Origin: Gordonia hongkongensis
Lineage (GTDB): Bacteria > Actinomycetota > Actinomycetes > Mycobacteriales > Mycobacteriaceae
Assembly: GCF_023078355.1 (NCBI RefSeq)
Contig: NZ_CP095552.1
Location: forward strand, 2,480,001 to 2,544,000
DNA: 64,000 bases
Direction: 5' to 3'
Shown piece by piece: positions 1 through 8,825 of this stretch. The stretch's first letter is position 1. Every line of letters begins with the position of its first letter. The notes beneath the pieces were generated by a model that did not search any database, was not told where the DNA came from, and was given only the letters and a program-made list of their open reading frames with translations. Made by a program: the position numbers and the translations under genes.

Positions 1-756
1 TTCGCCAAGGAGCGACGCGAGGAGGCCCTCGAGGCCGGCAAGGACGCGATCGCCAAGGAGGTCCGCCGCGGCGGGCTCCCGCTCCAGCGGCTCCTCAGCG
101 CGGAATCGATGTCGGCGATCGCCCGCGAGTTGCGCTACACCGACGTCACCGCGCTCTACACCGCGGTCGGTGAGAACCATGTCTCCGCACGGCATGTCGT
201 CAACCGGCTGGTCGCCTCACTGGGTGGCATCGAGGACGCCGAAGAGGCGATCGCCGAGCGGTCGACGCCGTCGACGATGCCCACCCGGGCACGCCAGGGC
301 GGCGACGCGGGCGTCATAATCGACGGCATCGACAACGTCGTGATCAAACTCGCCAAGTGCTGCACCCCGGTGCCCGGCGACGACATCCTCGGTTTCGTCA
401 CCCGCGGCGGCGGGATCAGCGTGCACCGCACCGACTGCACCAACGCCGAATCGCTTCGGCAGCAAGAGGAACGAATTCTCGACGTGTCCTGGGCCCCGTC
501 GCCGGAATCGGTGTTCCTGGTGGCGATCCAGGTGGAGGCGCTCGACCGGCACCGGCTGCTGTCGGACGTGACCAAGGTGCTCGCCGACGAACGCGTCAAC
601 ATCCTGTCCGCGTCGGTGACGACGAGCCGGGACCGGGTGGCCATCAGCAAGTTCACGTTCGAGATGGGCGACCCGAAGCACCTCGGGCACGTGCTCAACG
701 TCGTGCGCAACGTCGAAGGCGTCTACGACGTCTACCGGGTGACCTCGGCGGCGTGA
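1..756 (+). CDS. relA: RelA/SpoT bifunctional (p)ppGpp synthetase/hydrolase, C-terminal part (5' end outside window)
   Basis: The reading frame is open from base 1, so only the regulatory C-terminus of about 251 residues is present; the hydrolase and synthetase domains lie outside the window. The visible part has the helical linker, then the conserved-cysteine (zinc-finger-like) domain with [17 protein letters not shown] followed by [13 protein letters not shown], then a terminal ACT domain (from about [19 protein letters not shown] to the end). These domains sense ribosome and amino-acid status and control the switch between (p)ppGpp synthesis and hydrolysis in long RSH proteins. ppiB follows convergently, separated by a palindromic repeat, as relA and ppiB neighbour each other in mycobacteria. 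Identification is secure; enzyme activities cannot be judged from this fragment. Confidence 0.95.
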   Translation, partial: FAKERREEALEAGKDAIAKEVRRGGLPLQRLLSAESMSAIARELRYTDVTALYTAVGENHVSARHVVNRLVASLGGIEDAEEAIAERSTPSTMPTRARQGGDAGVIIDGIDNVVIKLAKCCTPVPGDDILGFVTRGGGISVHRTDCTNAESLRQQEERILDVSWAPSPESVFLVAIQVEALDRHRLLSDVTKVLADERVNILSASVTTSRDRVAISKFTFEMGDPKHLGHVLNVVRNVEGVYDVYRVTSAA

Positions 757-797
757 TCGGGAGGCTCTGTTCTGATTCGCCAGCCCACTCCCTCTGC

Positions 798-893
798 TCC
801 CTGAGGTGCGAGCGAAGCGAGCCACGAAGGGCCGGGTGAGCTGCCTCGCCAGGCCCTTCGTGGCTCGTCGCTCGCGCTCCTCGCACCTCAGGG
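798..893. repeat. Long palindromic intergenic repeat, copy 1
   Basis: Left arm (798-832) and right arm (852-893) are near-perfect inverted copies: CTGAGGTGCGAG, then GAGCCACGAAGGGCC, around a loop of about 19 bases. The right arm has a few extra bases (GGAGCGC type insertion). It sits between the convergent relA and ppiB genes, so it could also act as a bidirectional transcription terminator. The same unit recurs at 28315-28410 and, split by an IS, at 28474-28490 plus 31514-31635. Confidence 0.85.
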
Positions 894-941
894 ATCACGG
901 GTTTCGAGGTTCTTTTGGATTAGGGATCAGAGTCCCGGCGC

Positions 942-1862
942 CTAGTTGATCGTGGCCGTCTCGATGGTCACCGGGAGCTTCGGCTCGCCGTCCCCGGGCT
1001 GACTGTCGATCGGGCCGGGGTTGATGCCGCCGGCGTAGACCTTGTCGAGCACCGCGAGTCCGGGTTCGTCGACCTTGCCGACGATCGAGTAGTCCGGGCC
1101 CAACTGGCTGTCGTTGATCACGATGAAGAGCTGGCTGGACCCGGTGTTCGGGTTCTGTCCGCCCTGGCTGCTGTTGGCGATCGCGATGGTGCCGCGCGGG
1201 TAGATGACGGGCTGCGAACCGGTCGTCGGATCCGGCTGCCCGACCGTCTGCAGGTCGGTCGGCGGCTCGTCGGGGCTGGTCCAGCCGGGCCCGCTCATGC
1301 CGGTGCCGGTGGGGTCGCCGCACTGCAGGATCTTCAGCGTCTCGCTGGTGGTCATGCGGTGGCAGGTGGAGTCGTCGTAGAATTTGTTCTCGATCAACGA
1401 GGTCACCGCAGCCGTGTTGCACGGCGCGCCGTCCCGCTCGAGCGTGATCGGCAGGGTGCCCTGAGAGGTGACGAACGTGGCCTTCTCGGTGCCCGACTTG
1501 AGGACGCGCTCATCCGGTTTGGGCGAGGTCCGCTCGTTCTCCGCGGCCGCCTTCAGCTCGTCGAGTTCGGCTTGGTACTGCGCTCGCTGATCGGCCGGGA
1601 CGTTGTCGGGCACCTGATCGGGCAGCTGGTCGAAGCGGCTCGGGGAGTCCTCGTAGGCGCAGGTCGTCCAGCGTGCGGCCTCGCGGTCGTCCATGATCTT
1701 CTTCACCACGACGGCGGTCACGCCCGCGACCACGGCGACCACGACCGCGGTCGAGACGGAGGCGATGACGATCTTCCGCTTGCGCCGGGCGAGGCGCTCG
1801 GTCTCGAGGCGTTCTTCGAGCTTCCGCTTCGCCGCCTCGCGGCGCTCCTCATTGGTGGACAC
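942..1862 (-). CDS. ppiB: Membrane-anchored cyclophilin-type peptidyl-prolyl cis-trans isomerase
   Basis: 306 residues. A basic, charged N-terminus (EERREAAKRKLEERL) precedes one transmembrane segment at about residues 31-54 and then an extracytoplasmic linker. The cyclophilin domain occupies about 125-306, with FYDDSTCHRM, YPRGTIAIANS, SSQLFIVINDSQLGPDYSI and a typical cyclophilin C-terminus. It should catalyse proline isomerisation in proteins outside the membrane. The start is GTG at 1862, supported by AGGAGG ten bases upstream (about 1873-1878 on this strand). Convergent with relA and divergent from the metallo-beta-lactamase gene, as for Rv2582 in M. tuberculosis. Confidence 0.93.
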   Translation of the reverse strand: MSTNEERREAAKRKLEERLETERLARRKRKIVIASVSTAVVVAVVAGVTAVVVKKIMDDREAARWTTCAYEDSPSRFDQLPDQVPDNVPADQRAQYQAELDELKAAAENERTSPKPDERVLKSGTEKATFVTSQGTLPITLERDGAPCNTAAVTSLIENKFYDDSTCHRMTTSETLKILQCGDPTGTGMSGPGWTSPDEPPTDLQTVGQPDPTTGSQPVIYPRGTIAIANSSQGGQNPNTGSSQLFIVINDSQLGPDYSIVGKVDEPGLAVLDKVYAGGINPGPIDSQPGDGEPKLPVTIETATIN

Positions 1863-2048
1863 GCGGGTGGATCCTCCTGAAACCTCGGCATGGCTGTGCC
1901 GACATCGTCGTGGATGTCACTTACTCGGGGGCAAGTGTGCCAGTTGTACCTGAGAACGGGGTGCGGCGGGTCGCGAGCCATGCCGCCTACGCAACAATGG
2001 ACACCGACGTGTGTGCGTCGTCCTGTCCGCGCCGACCCGAGGAGCAGC

Positions 2049-2789
2049 ATGCTCATCACCGGATTCCCCGCCGGGATGTTCCAGACGAACTGCTACATCG
2101 TCGCCGCCGAGGCGGGATCGGAGGCGGTGATCATCGATCCGGGCCAGGATGCGGCGCCGCGGGTCCGGGAACTGCTCGCCGAACACGACCTCACCCCGGT
2201 GGCGGTGCTGCTCACGCACGGTCACCTCGACCACACCTGGAACGCGACGGAACTCTGCGACGAGTACTCGATCCCGGCCTACATCCATCCCGCGGATCGT
2301 CCGATGCTCGCCGATCCCGGTCTCGGCATCGGACGGGCGTTGGGCGCGATGATCGGCGACCAGGTGTTCACCGAGCCGGAGAAGGTGGTCGAGTTCGCCG
2401 ACGGCGAGTCGGTGGAGCTCGCCGGGGTCTCCTTCTCGGTCGATCTCGCGCCCGGGCACACAAAGGGCTCGGTGCTGCTCGGGGTCGACGTCGACGTGCC
2501 GGACGAGGCCCGGGATCAGGCCGGGCCCGACACGCCGTCGGTGGTCGGGGTCTGCTTCTCCGGTGACGTATTGTTTGCCGGTTCGATCGGCCGGACGGAT
2601 CTCCCCGGGGGCAACCATCAGCAGTTGCTCGACTCGATAGCGGCGAAACTCCTGCCGCTGCCCGCGGAGACGCTGGTCCTGCCCGGCCACGGACCCCAGA
2701 CCACCATCGGCCAGGAGAGTGCGAGCAATCCCTTCCTGGCCGGCCTCGAACGCCAGAGCACGCGACCGAAGGGACGACACGGACTGTGA
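2049..2789 (+). CDS. Metallo-beta-lactamase-fold hydrolase (glyoxalase II family)
   Basis: 246 residues from ATG 2049, which has GGAG just upstream; an in-frame start at 1890 would add unconserved residues. The metal-binding signature [12 protein letters not shown] (HxHxDH) lies near residue 57, with further ligands in [17 protein letters not shown] and LPGHGPQTT. Members of this family hydrolyse thioesters such as S-lactoylglutathione, or mycothiol analogues in actinobacteria; the true substrate here is unknown. The stop codon overlaps the GTG of hisS by four bases (GTGA), so the two are translationally coupled. The same pair is adjacent in mycobacteria. Confidence 0.9.
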   Translation: MLITGFPAGMFQTNCYIVAAEAGSEAVIIDPGQDAAPRVRELLAEHDLTPVAVLLTHGHLDHTWNATELCDEYSIPAYIHPADRPMLADPGLGIGRALGAMIGDQVFTEPEKVVEFADGESVELAGVSFSVDLAPGHTKGSVLLGVDVDVPDEARDQAGPDTPSVVGVCFSGDVLFAGSIGRTDLPGGNHQQLLDSIAAKLLPLPAETLVLPGHGPQTTIGQESASNPFLAGLERQSTRPKGRHGL

Positions 2790-4051
2790 GCGGAGCATTT
2801 CAGGCCCCCCGGGGCATCCCGGACTACTTCCCGCCGAACTCGGCGGACTTCCGGCGGGTCCGGGACACGCTCACCGACGCCGCGCGTCGTGCCGGCTACG
2901 GCCACATCGAACTGCCGGTGTTCGAGGACACCGCGCTGTTCGCACGCGGGGTCGGGGAGTCGACCGATGTCGTGAGCAAGGAGATGTACACCTTCGCCGA
3001 CCGCGGCGACCGCTCGGTGACGCTGCGTCCCGAGGGCACCGCGGGCGTGGTGCGCGCGGTGATCCAGCACGGCCTCGACCGCGGCCAGCTGCCGGTGAAG
3101 GTCTGCTACGCCGGGCCGTTCTTCCGCTACGAGAAGCCGCAGACCGGCCGGTACCGCCAGCTGCAACAGGTCGGCGTCGAGGCGATCGGTGTCGACGACC
3201 CGGCGCTCGACGCCGAGGTCATCGCGATCGCCGACGAGGGCTATCGCCGCCTCGGCCTGACGGGGTTCCGGCTCGAGATCACCTCGCTGGGTGACGACGA
3301 GAGCCGTCCGCGCTATCGAGAGGCGTTGCAGGAGTTCCTGTTCGGGCTCGATCTCGACGAGGCCACCCGGATGCGCGCCGAGATCAACCCGCTGCGTGTC
3401 CTCGACGACAAGCGGCCCGAGATCAAGGCGGCGACCGCAGGCGCACCGCTGCTCATCGACTATCTGTCCGACGACGCGAAGGCGCACTTCGACCTCGTCC
3501 TGGCGCACCTGGACCGGCTGGGTGTCGTCTACGAGATCAACCCGCGTCTGGTGCGCGGCCTGGACTACTACACGAAGACCACGTTCGAATTCGTCCACGA
3601 CGGTCTCGGTGCGCAGTCGGGCATCGGCGGCGGCGGGCGCTACGACGGTCTGATGCGACAGCTGGGCGCCAAGCAGGATCTGTCGGGCATCGGGTTCGGG
3701 ATCGGCGTCGACCGGACGATGCTGGCGCTGGAGGCCGAGGGTGTCGCGGGCACCGAGGCGGCCCGCTGCCAGGTCTTCGGAGTGCCGCTGGGCTCGGCGG
3801 CCAAAGCCGAACTCGTCGGTGTCGCAGGCGCTCTGCGCGCCGCCGGGATCAGTGTCGACCTGGCTTACGGCGATCGTGGCCTCAAGGGCGCGATGAAGGC
3901 GGCCGACCGTTCGGGGGCGCGGCTGGCGCTGGTGCTCGGGGAGAACGAACTCGCCGAGCGCCGGCTGGAGATCAAGGACCTGAGCAACGGCGAACAGCAC
4001 CGGGTCGCCCTGGACGACGTGGTCGCCGAGGTCCGTCGTCTCCTGGGCTGA
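2786..4051 (+). CDS. hisS: Histidyl-tRNA synthetase
   Basis: 421 residues, normal for the family. Class II motifs are visible: motif 1 region near [17 protein letters not shown], motif 2 with [11 protein letters not shown] and [15 protein letters not shown], the histidine-specific block [13 protein letters not shown], and motif 3 with GGGGRYDGL and [11 protein letters not shown]. The C-terminal anticodon-binding domain follows (about 325-421). The start is GTG 2786, overlapping the upstream hydrolase gene. Charges tRNA-His in the cytoplasm. The gene ends convergently against the DUF885 gene, with a long-loop inverted repeat between them. Confidence 0.98.
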   Translation: MSGAFQAPRGIPDYFPPNSADFRRVRDTLTDAARRAGYGHIELPVFEDTALFARGVGESTDVVSKEMYTFADRGDRSVTLRPEGTAGVVRAVIQHGLDRGQLPVKVCYAGPFFRYEKPQTGRYRQLQQVGVEAIGVDDPALDAEVIAIADEGYRRLGLTGFRLEITSLGDDESRPRYREALQEFLFGLDLDEATRMRAEINPLRVLDDKRPEIKAATAGAPLLIDYLSDDAKAHFDLVLAHLDRLGVVYEINPRLVRGLDYYTKTTFEFVHDGLGAQSGIGGGGRYDGLMRQLGAKQDLSGIGFGIGVDRTMLALEAEGVAGTEAARCQVFGVPLGSAAKAELVGVAGALRAAGISVDLAYGDRGLKGAMKAADRSGARLALVLGENELAERRLEIKDLSNGEQHRVALDDVVAEVRRLLG

Positions 4052-4071
4052 GGTCAGCGCATACATTCGCA

Positions 4072-4144
4072 GCTGAAAACCGCCCAGTGCAGGACCGGCG
4101 ACTGCTCAAAGGCGTCGGCGAAGCTGCGGAGGGTGGTTTTCAGC
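4072..4144. terminator. Inverted repeat between convergent hisS and DUF885 genes
   Basis: GCTGAAAACCGCCC at 4072-4085 pairs with GGGTGGTTTTCAGC at 4131-4144 (14 positions, one G.T wobble), with a 45-base loop between. It lies exactly at the meeting point of two convergent genes, and its right arm enters the last codons of the minus-strand gene. The A/T tracts on each strand fit a bidirectional terminator; the long loop is unusual. Confidence 0.45.
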
Positions 4145-5828
4145 GGCGCGTCTCCTGGTCCTCGCCGGCGACCTCGGCCGCGAGGACGTCCAGCGAGACA
4201 CCGCCGAGAGCCAGTGCGCGCGAATGGAAGTCCTTGAGCGTCCAGTCCGGGTGCCGGCGGAGGGCGGCGGTACGCGTCTGCTCCCACACGCGCTGGCCGA
4301 GCGCATACGAGGGCGCCTGGCCGGGCCAGCCCAGATAGCGGTCGAGTTCGAAGCGCAGCACGGCGTGGTCCATCGCGACCGACGAGGTCAGGAACGTCCA
4401 GGCCTTGTCGGCGTCCCAGATCCCGCCGCCGAGGGACTCCGGCGCGGGCAGGCGGCAGTGGACGCCGATGTCGACCACGACCCGCGCGGCCCGCAGCCGC
4501 TGCGAGTCGAGCATCCCCATACGGTCGCCCGGGTCCTCGAGCCAGCCGAGCTCGTCCATCAGGCGTTCGGCGTAGAGCGCCCAGCCCTCGCCGTGTCCGG
4601 AGGTGAACGACGCGAGCTTGCGCCAGGCGTTGAGGTCGGGGTCGACGATCGCTGATCCGAGCTGGAGATGATGCCCGGGCACGCCCTCGTGGTAGACCGT
4701 CGTCTTCTCCTGCCAGGTGTGGAAGACGGTCTGGTCGTCGGGCACCGCCCACCACATCCGTCCCGGACGGGAGAGATCCTCGCTGGGCTGGGTGTAGTAG
4801 ATGATCCCGGTCGACGACGGGGCGAGCCGACACTCCAGCCGGGACAGCCGGGCCGGGAGGTCGAAGTGCGTGCCCGCCAGACCGGCGACCGCCGCGTCGG
4901 ACGTCGCCTGCATCCAGTCGACGAATTCCGCGCGATCGTGGATCTGGTACTGCGGCTGACGATCCAGCCAGGCGAGCGTCGCCGCGACCCCCTGTCCGGG
5001 GAGCAGTCCCTCCGCGATCTCCTGCTGCTCGGCGACGATCTGCTGCAACCGGGTCATCGCCCAGGCATAGGCGTCGTCGGGGTCGGCGTCGGCGCCCAGG
5101 TAGGCCGGCAGGTGCAGCAGGTAGCGGTCGCGGCCGACCGCGTCGTCGTCGACGGCCTGAGCGAGAACGCCGGTGCGCAGGTAGTGGGCGAAGGTCCCGA
5201 ACGAGGTCCGCGCCGCGTCGAGCGCGGTGGCGAGGGTGCCGGCGAGCGCCGGGTCGGCCGCGATCGGTGCGGTGTTGCCGGCGATGGCATCGGCCGCGGT
5301 GTCGGCCTGCCGGGCGACCGCCGCCACCTGTCGACGGGCCGGCGGCGGACCGTGACGAAGCCGGTGGGCGAGGCCGTCGACGACGTCGGTGAGCGACGCC
5401 GGGATCGCGGTGAGGCGGGACAAGAAGGTCTCCCGCTGCTCGCGGGTGTCGGTGGGCATGAGGTCGAAGACGTCGCGCAGCGCCTGCAACGGTGACGCGA
5501 TGACATTGCAGTCGCCGATGTGCTCGCCCGCGTCGGCGAGTGCGAGCTCGCGACGCAGCGAGGCGCTCATGGTCGCGACGGTGACGCGGTCGATGGCATC
5601 GACGACGTCGGCGCCGCCCAGGGCGGAGAGGGTGCCGGCGGCGACCTCGGCGCGTTCGGCGCACCCCTGCGCGGAGAAGTCGGTCAGCCGGTCGTCGTGC
5701 CCACCGCGCCCGATCTCGGTGGCGAACAGCGGATCGAGCGCGCACAACCGGTCCAGGTGCGCCTCGGCGATCGCATCGACGGCGGTGGGCCTGCGCGGGC
5801 CGGTCCCGCCGGGGTCGGTGGCGTTCAC
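4140..5828 (-). CDS. DUF885 family protein (predicted zinc metallopeptidase-like)
   Basis: 562 residues from GTG 5828, which overlaps the stop of the upstream zinc peptidase gene by four bases (GTGA). The DUF885 hallmark TVYHEGVPGHHLQLGSA (HExxPGHH) is present, followed by TSGHGEGWALYAERLMDELG, which carries the downstream conserved glutamates and histidine. Members resemble M32/M3-type metallopeptidases, and some act on small peptides or esters; no substrate can be assigned. No signal peptide is visible, so it is probably cytoplasmic. Paired with the Zn peptidase in one minus-strand transcript. Confidence 0.88.
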   Translation of the reverse strand: MNATDPGGTGPRRPTAVDAIAEAHLDRLCALDPLFATEIGRGGHDDRLTDFSAQGCAERAEVAAGTLSALGGADVVDAIDRVTVATMSASLRRELALADAGEHIGDCNVIASPLQALRDVFDLMPTDTREQRETFLSRLTAIPASLTDVVDGLAHRLRHGPPPARRQVAAVARQADTAADAIAGNTAPIAADPALAGTLATALDAARTSFGTFAHYLRTGVLAQAVDDDAVGRDRYLLHLPAYLGADADPDDAYAWAMTRLQQIVAEQQEIAEGLLPGQGVAATLAWLDRQPQYQIHDRAEFVDWMQATSDAAVAGLAGTHFDLPARLSRLECRLAPSSTGIIYYTQPSEDLSRPGRMWWAVPDDQTVFHTWQEKTTVYHEGVPGHHLQLGSAIVDPDLNAWRKLASFTSGHGEGWALYAERLMDELGWLEDPGDRMGMLDSQRLRAARVVVDIGVHCRLPAPESLGGGIWDADKAWTFLTSSVAMDHAVLRFELDRYLGWPGQAPSYALGQRVWEQTRTAALRRHPDWTLKDFHSRALALGGVSLDVLAAEVAGEDQETRR

Positions 5829-6682
5829 AGGTCGTCGGTGGCGAAGGTGTCGCAGCGATCCGGATCGCCCGACTGATAGCCGACGGTGAACCACCGCATG
5901 CGCTGGGCGGCCGAACCATGAGTCCAGCCCTCGGGATTGGAGCCCGCGCCCTGGATGGTGTCGTCGCCGATGGCCTTCGCGGTCTGGATGACCGTCGCTA
6001 TCTGCTCCTCGGTGATGGGCGCTAGGAGGGCGTCTGGGCCGTCGTCGGCGTGATGGGCCCACACCCCGGCGAGGCAGTCGGCCTGCAATTCGACCCGCAC
6101 CGAACCCGATCGCGGTCCCTGCGAACCCATCCGCTGCCCCTTGGCGAGGGCGCCGGTGAGGTTCTGCACGTGGTGTCCGTACTCGTGGGCCACGACGTAC
6201 TCCTGCGCGAGGGGCCCGTCGCTGCCGCCCATGCGACGCAGCTGGGCGAAGAACGTCGGATCGAAGTACGCCGTCGAATCGGCGGGACAGTAGAACGGGC
6301 CGGTCGCCGAACTCGCCGCGCCGCATCCGGTGTTCACCGCGTCGGAGAAGATGACCGTCTGCGGTGGCTCGTACTCGGGCCACAGATCCGACCACACCTT
6401 GTCGACGCTGACGGTGGTCGCCTTGATCCGGCAGATCGTGTTCTCGTTGGCCATCTCATAGGTGCACTCGTCCAGTTGCTGCTGGATCTGCGCGGCGTCC
6501 GACGAGGTGCCGGGAGCGGGGCCGCCGGCGCCGAGCAGATCGCCGGGATTCACCCCGAAGAACAGCGCGACGATCGTGATGAGGAGTCCCGCGCCGCCGC
6601 CCAGCGCGATCCGGCCCCCACCGCCTCCACCGCCGCCGGAGACGTTGCCGGTGTCGATCGATCCGCTGCCTTGGAAGGTCAC
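5825..6682 (-). CDS. Neutral zinc metallopeptidase, membrane-anchored (YpfJ family)
   Basis: About 285 residues from GTG 6682. The family-typical N-terminus is visible (FQGSGSIDTGNVSGGGG), then a glycine-rich run, a transmembrane helix (GLLITIVALFFG) and an extracytoplasmic domain. The zinc-binding motif VVAHEYGHHVQNLTG (HEYGHH) and the downstream block ELQADCLAGVWAHHAD with a third ligand are intact. ATG 6775 is an alternative start but would add 31 unconserved residues ahead of the conserved N-terminus. The glycine run is encoded by repeated GGC/GGT codons near 6610-6640. Upstream of aspS and divergent from it, as in mycobacteria. Confidence 0.88.
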   Translation of the reverse strand: MTFQGSGSIDTGNVSGGGGGGGGRIALGGGAGLLITIVALFFGVNPGDLLGAGGPAPGTSSDAAQIQQQLDECTYEMANENTICRIKATTVSVDKVWSDLWPEYEPPQTVIFSDAVNTGCGAASSATGPFYCPADSTAYFDPTFFAQLRRMGGSDGPLAQEYVVAHEYGHHVQNLTGALAKGQRMGSQGPRSGSVRVELQADCLAGVWAHHADDGPDALLAPITEEQIATVIQTAKAIGDDTIQGAGSNPEGWTHGSAAQRMRWFTVGYQSGDPDRCDTFATDDL

Positions 6683-6823
6683 GCGGCCATTCTGGCACGA
6701 TCGGCACCCGCCCTCGGCGCAGTCGCGGAGGTATGCGATTGACGGCCGGGGGCGTGGATACGGCACCATGGACACCTGGTCTGCGTTTCCGCCGACCGAT
6801 TTCGACTCCTGGAAGGATTCTCA

Positions 6824-8656
6824 GTGCTCCGCACGCATTCCGCAGGTTCGCTGCGCCGCGCCGACGCGTCGCAGACCGTCACCGTCGCCGGGTGGGTCGC
6901 ACGCCGACGCGACCACGGTGGCGTGGTCTTCATCGACCTGCGCGACGCCACCGGACTGGTCCAGGTGGTCTTCCGCGACGAGTCGGTCGCGCCGGCCGCC
7001 CACCGTCTGCGCGCCGAGTACTGCGTCACCGTGACCGGCGTCGTCGAGGTGCGTCCCGAGGGCAGCGAGAACCCCAACCTGAGCTCCGGCGAGATCGAGA
7101 TCAACGCCGTCGAGCTCGAGGTCCTCAACGAGTCCGCGCCGCTGCCGTTCCAGCTCGACGAGTCGCCGGGCGAGGAGGCGCGCCTGCGTCACCGCTACCT
7201 CGACCTGCGGCGTGCGGGGCCCAGCGCGGCGCTCCGCCTGCGGTCCAAGGCGAACGCGGCGGCGCGCGGCGTGCTCGCCGCCCACGACTTCACCGAGATC
7301 GAGACGCCCACGCTGACCCGGTCGACGCCGGAAGGGGCACGTGACTTCCTGGTCCCGGCGCGCCTGCAGCCCGGCACCTTCTACGCCTTGCCGCAGAGCC
7401 CGCAGCTGTTCAAGCAGCTGCTGATGGTCGCGGGCATGGAGCGGTACTACCAGATCGCGCGCTGCTACCGCGACGAGGACTTCCGCGCCGACCGGCAGCC
7501 GGAGTTCACCCAGCTCGACATCGAGATGAGCTTCGTCGACCAGGACGACGTCATCGCTGTCGCCGAGGAGATCCTCGTCGCGCTGTGGAAGCTCATCGGC
7601 GTCGACATCACCACCCCGATCCCGCGGATGACCTACGCCGATGCGATGCGCCGATTCGGTTCGGACAAGCCGGATCTGCGCTTCGGTATCGAACTCGTCG
7701 AGTGTGCCGAGTACTTCAAGGACACCCCGTTCCGCGTGTTCCAGGCACCGTACGTCGGAGCGGTCGTCATGCCCGGCGGTGCGTCGCAGCCACGCCGCCA
7801 GCTCGACGCATGGCAGGAATGGGCGAAGCAGCGCGGGGCACGCGGTCTGGCGTACGTCCTCATCGCCGAAGACGGGACCCTCAGCGGGCCGGTCGCCAAG
7901 AACCTCTCCGAGGAGGAGCGCTCCGGTCTGGCCGCCCATGTCGGCGCGGAGCCGGGTGACTGCGTGTTCTTCGGTGCGGGAGAGGTGAAGTCGACCCGCG
8001 CCCTGCTCGGTGCCGCGCGCGGTGAGATCGCCTCGAAGCTCGGGCTCATCAAGGACGGGGACTGGGCGTTCACCTGGGTGGTGGACGCGCCGATGTTCGA
8101 GCCGGTTGCCGACGCGACGGCGTCCGGCGATGTCGCACTGGGACATTCGGCCTGGACCGCGGTGCACCATGCGTTCACCTCGCCCAAGCCGGAGTCGATC
8201 GACGCCTTGGAGTCCGATCCGGGTTCGGCCCTGGCCTACGCCTACGACATCGTGTGCAACGGCAACGAGATCGGCGGCGGATCGATCCGTATCCATCGGC
8301 GGGACGTGCAGGAGCGCGTCTTCGAGATCATGGGCATCGGCCACGACGAGGCGCAGGAGAAGTTCGGCTTCCTGCTCGACGCCTTCGCCTACGGCGCTCC
8401 GCCGCACGGCGGCATCGCCTTCGGATGGGACCGCATCACCGCCCTGCTCGCCGGCGAGTCGTCCATCCGCGAGGTGATCGCGTTCCCCAAGTCGGGTGGC
8501 GGCGTCGACCCGCTGACCGACGCCCCCGCGGCGATCACCCCGCAGCAGCGCAAGGAATCGGGGATCGACGCCAAGCCCGCACCGCGGGGCGGCGCCGACC
8601 AGAAGGACGCCGAGCAGAAGGGCGCCGACCAGAAGGACGCCGGGAGCACTGCCTGA
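6824..8656 (+). CDS. aspS: Aspartyl-tRNA synthetase
   Basis: 610 residues from GTG 6824, with AAGGATT upstream. The OB-fold anticodon-binding domain is at the N-terminus ([21 protein letters not shown]). Class II motif 2 is in [21 protein letters not shown], and motif 3 in [13 protein letters not shown]; the bacterial GAD insertion lies between. Mycobacterial orthologues are non-discriminating enzymes that also charge tRNA-Asn; whether that holds here depends on a Gat amidotransferase outside this window. The last 30 residues are an unusual hydrophilic tail with two near-repeats ([20 protein letters not shown]). Confidence 0.97.
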   Translation: MLRTHSAGSLRRADASQTVTVAGWVARRRDHGGVVFIDLRDATGLVQVVFRDESVAPAAHRLRAEYCVTVTGVVEVRPEGSENPNLSSGEIEINAVELEVLNESAPLPFQLDESPGEEARLRHRYLDLRRAGPSAALRLRSKANAAARGVLAAHDFTEIETPTLTRSTPEGARDFLVPARLQPGTFYALPQSPQLFKQLLMVAGMERYYQIARCYRDEDFRADRQPEFTQLDIEMSFVDQDDVIAVAEEILVALWKLIGVDITTPIPRMTYADAMRRFGSDKPDLRFGIELVECAEYFKDTPFRVFQAPYVGAVVMPGGASQPRRQLDAWQEWAKQRGARGLAYVLIAEDGTLSGPVAKNLSEEERSGLAAHVGAEPGDCVFFGAGEVKSTRALLGAARGEIASKLGLIKDGDWAFTWVVDAPMFEPVADATASGDVALGHSAWTAVHHAFTSPKPESIDALESDPGSALAYAYDIVCNGNEIGGGSIRIHRRDVQERVFEIMGIGHDEAQEKFGFLLDAFAYGAPPHGGIAFGWDRITALLAGESSIREVIAFPKSGGGVDPLTDAPAAITPQQRKESGIDAKPAPRGGADQKDAEQKGADQKDAGSTA

Positions 8657-8825
8657 GCCGAAAAGCGGTGGGCCGACGTGAGTTCGGCCACCGTGTTCCC
8701 GGCGCGGTGCTCGTCACCCGGCGCCTGGAGGTCATCTGTGATGAGATCTCCACCATGGCGCACAGCGGTGGGATCGAGTCGGCTGCCGGAATAGTAATGA
8801 CGGGCCCGGGCGGGGAGTTCCGCCG

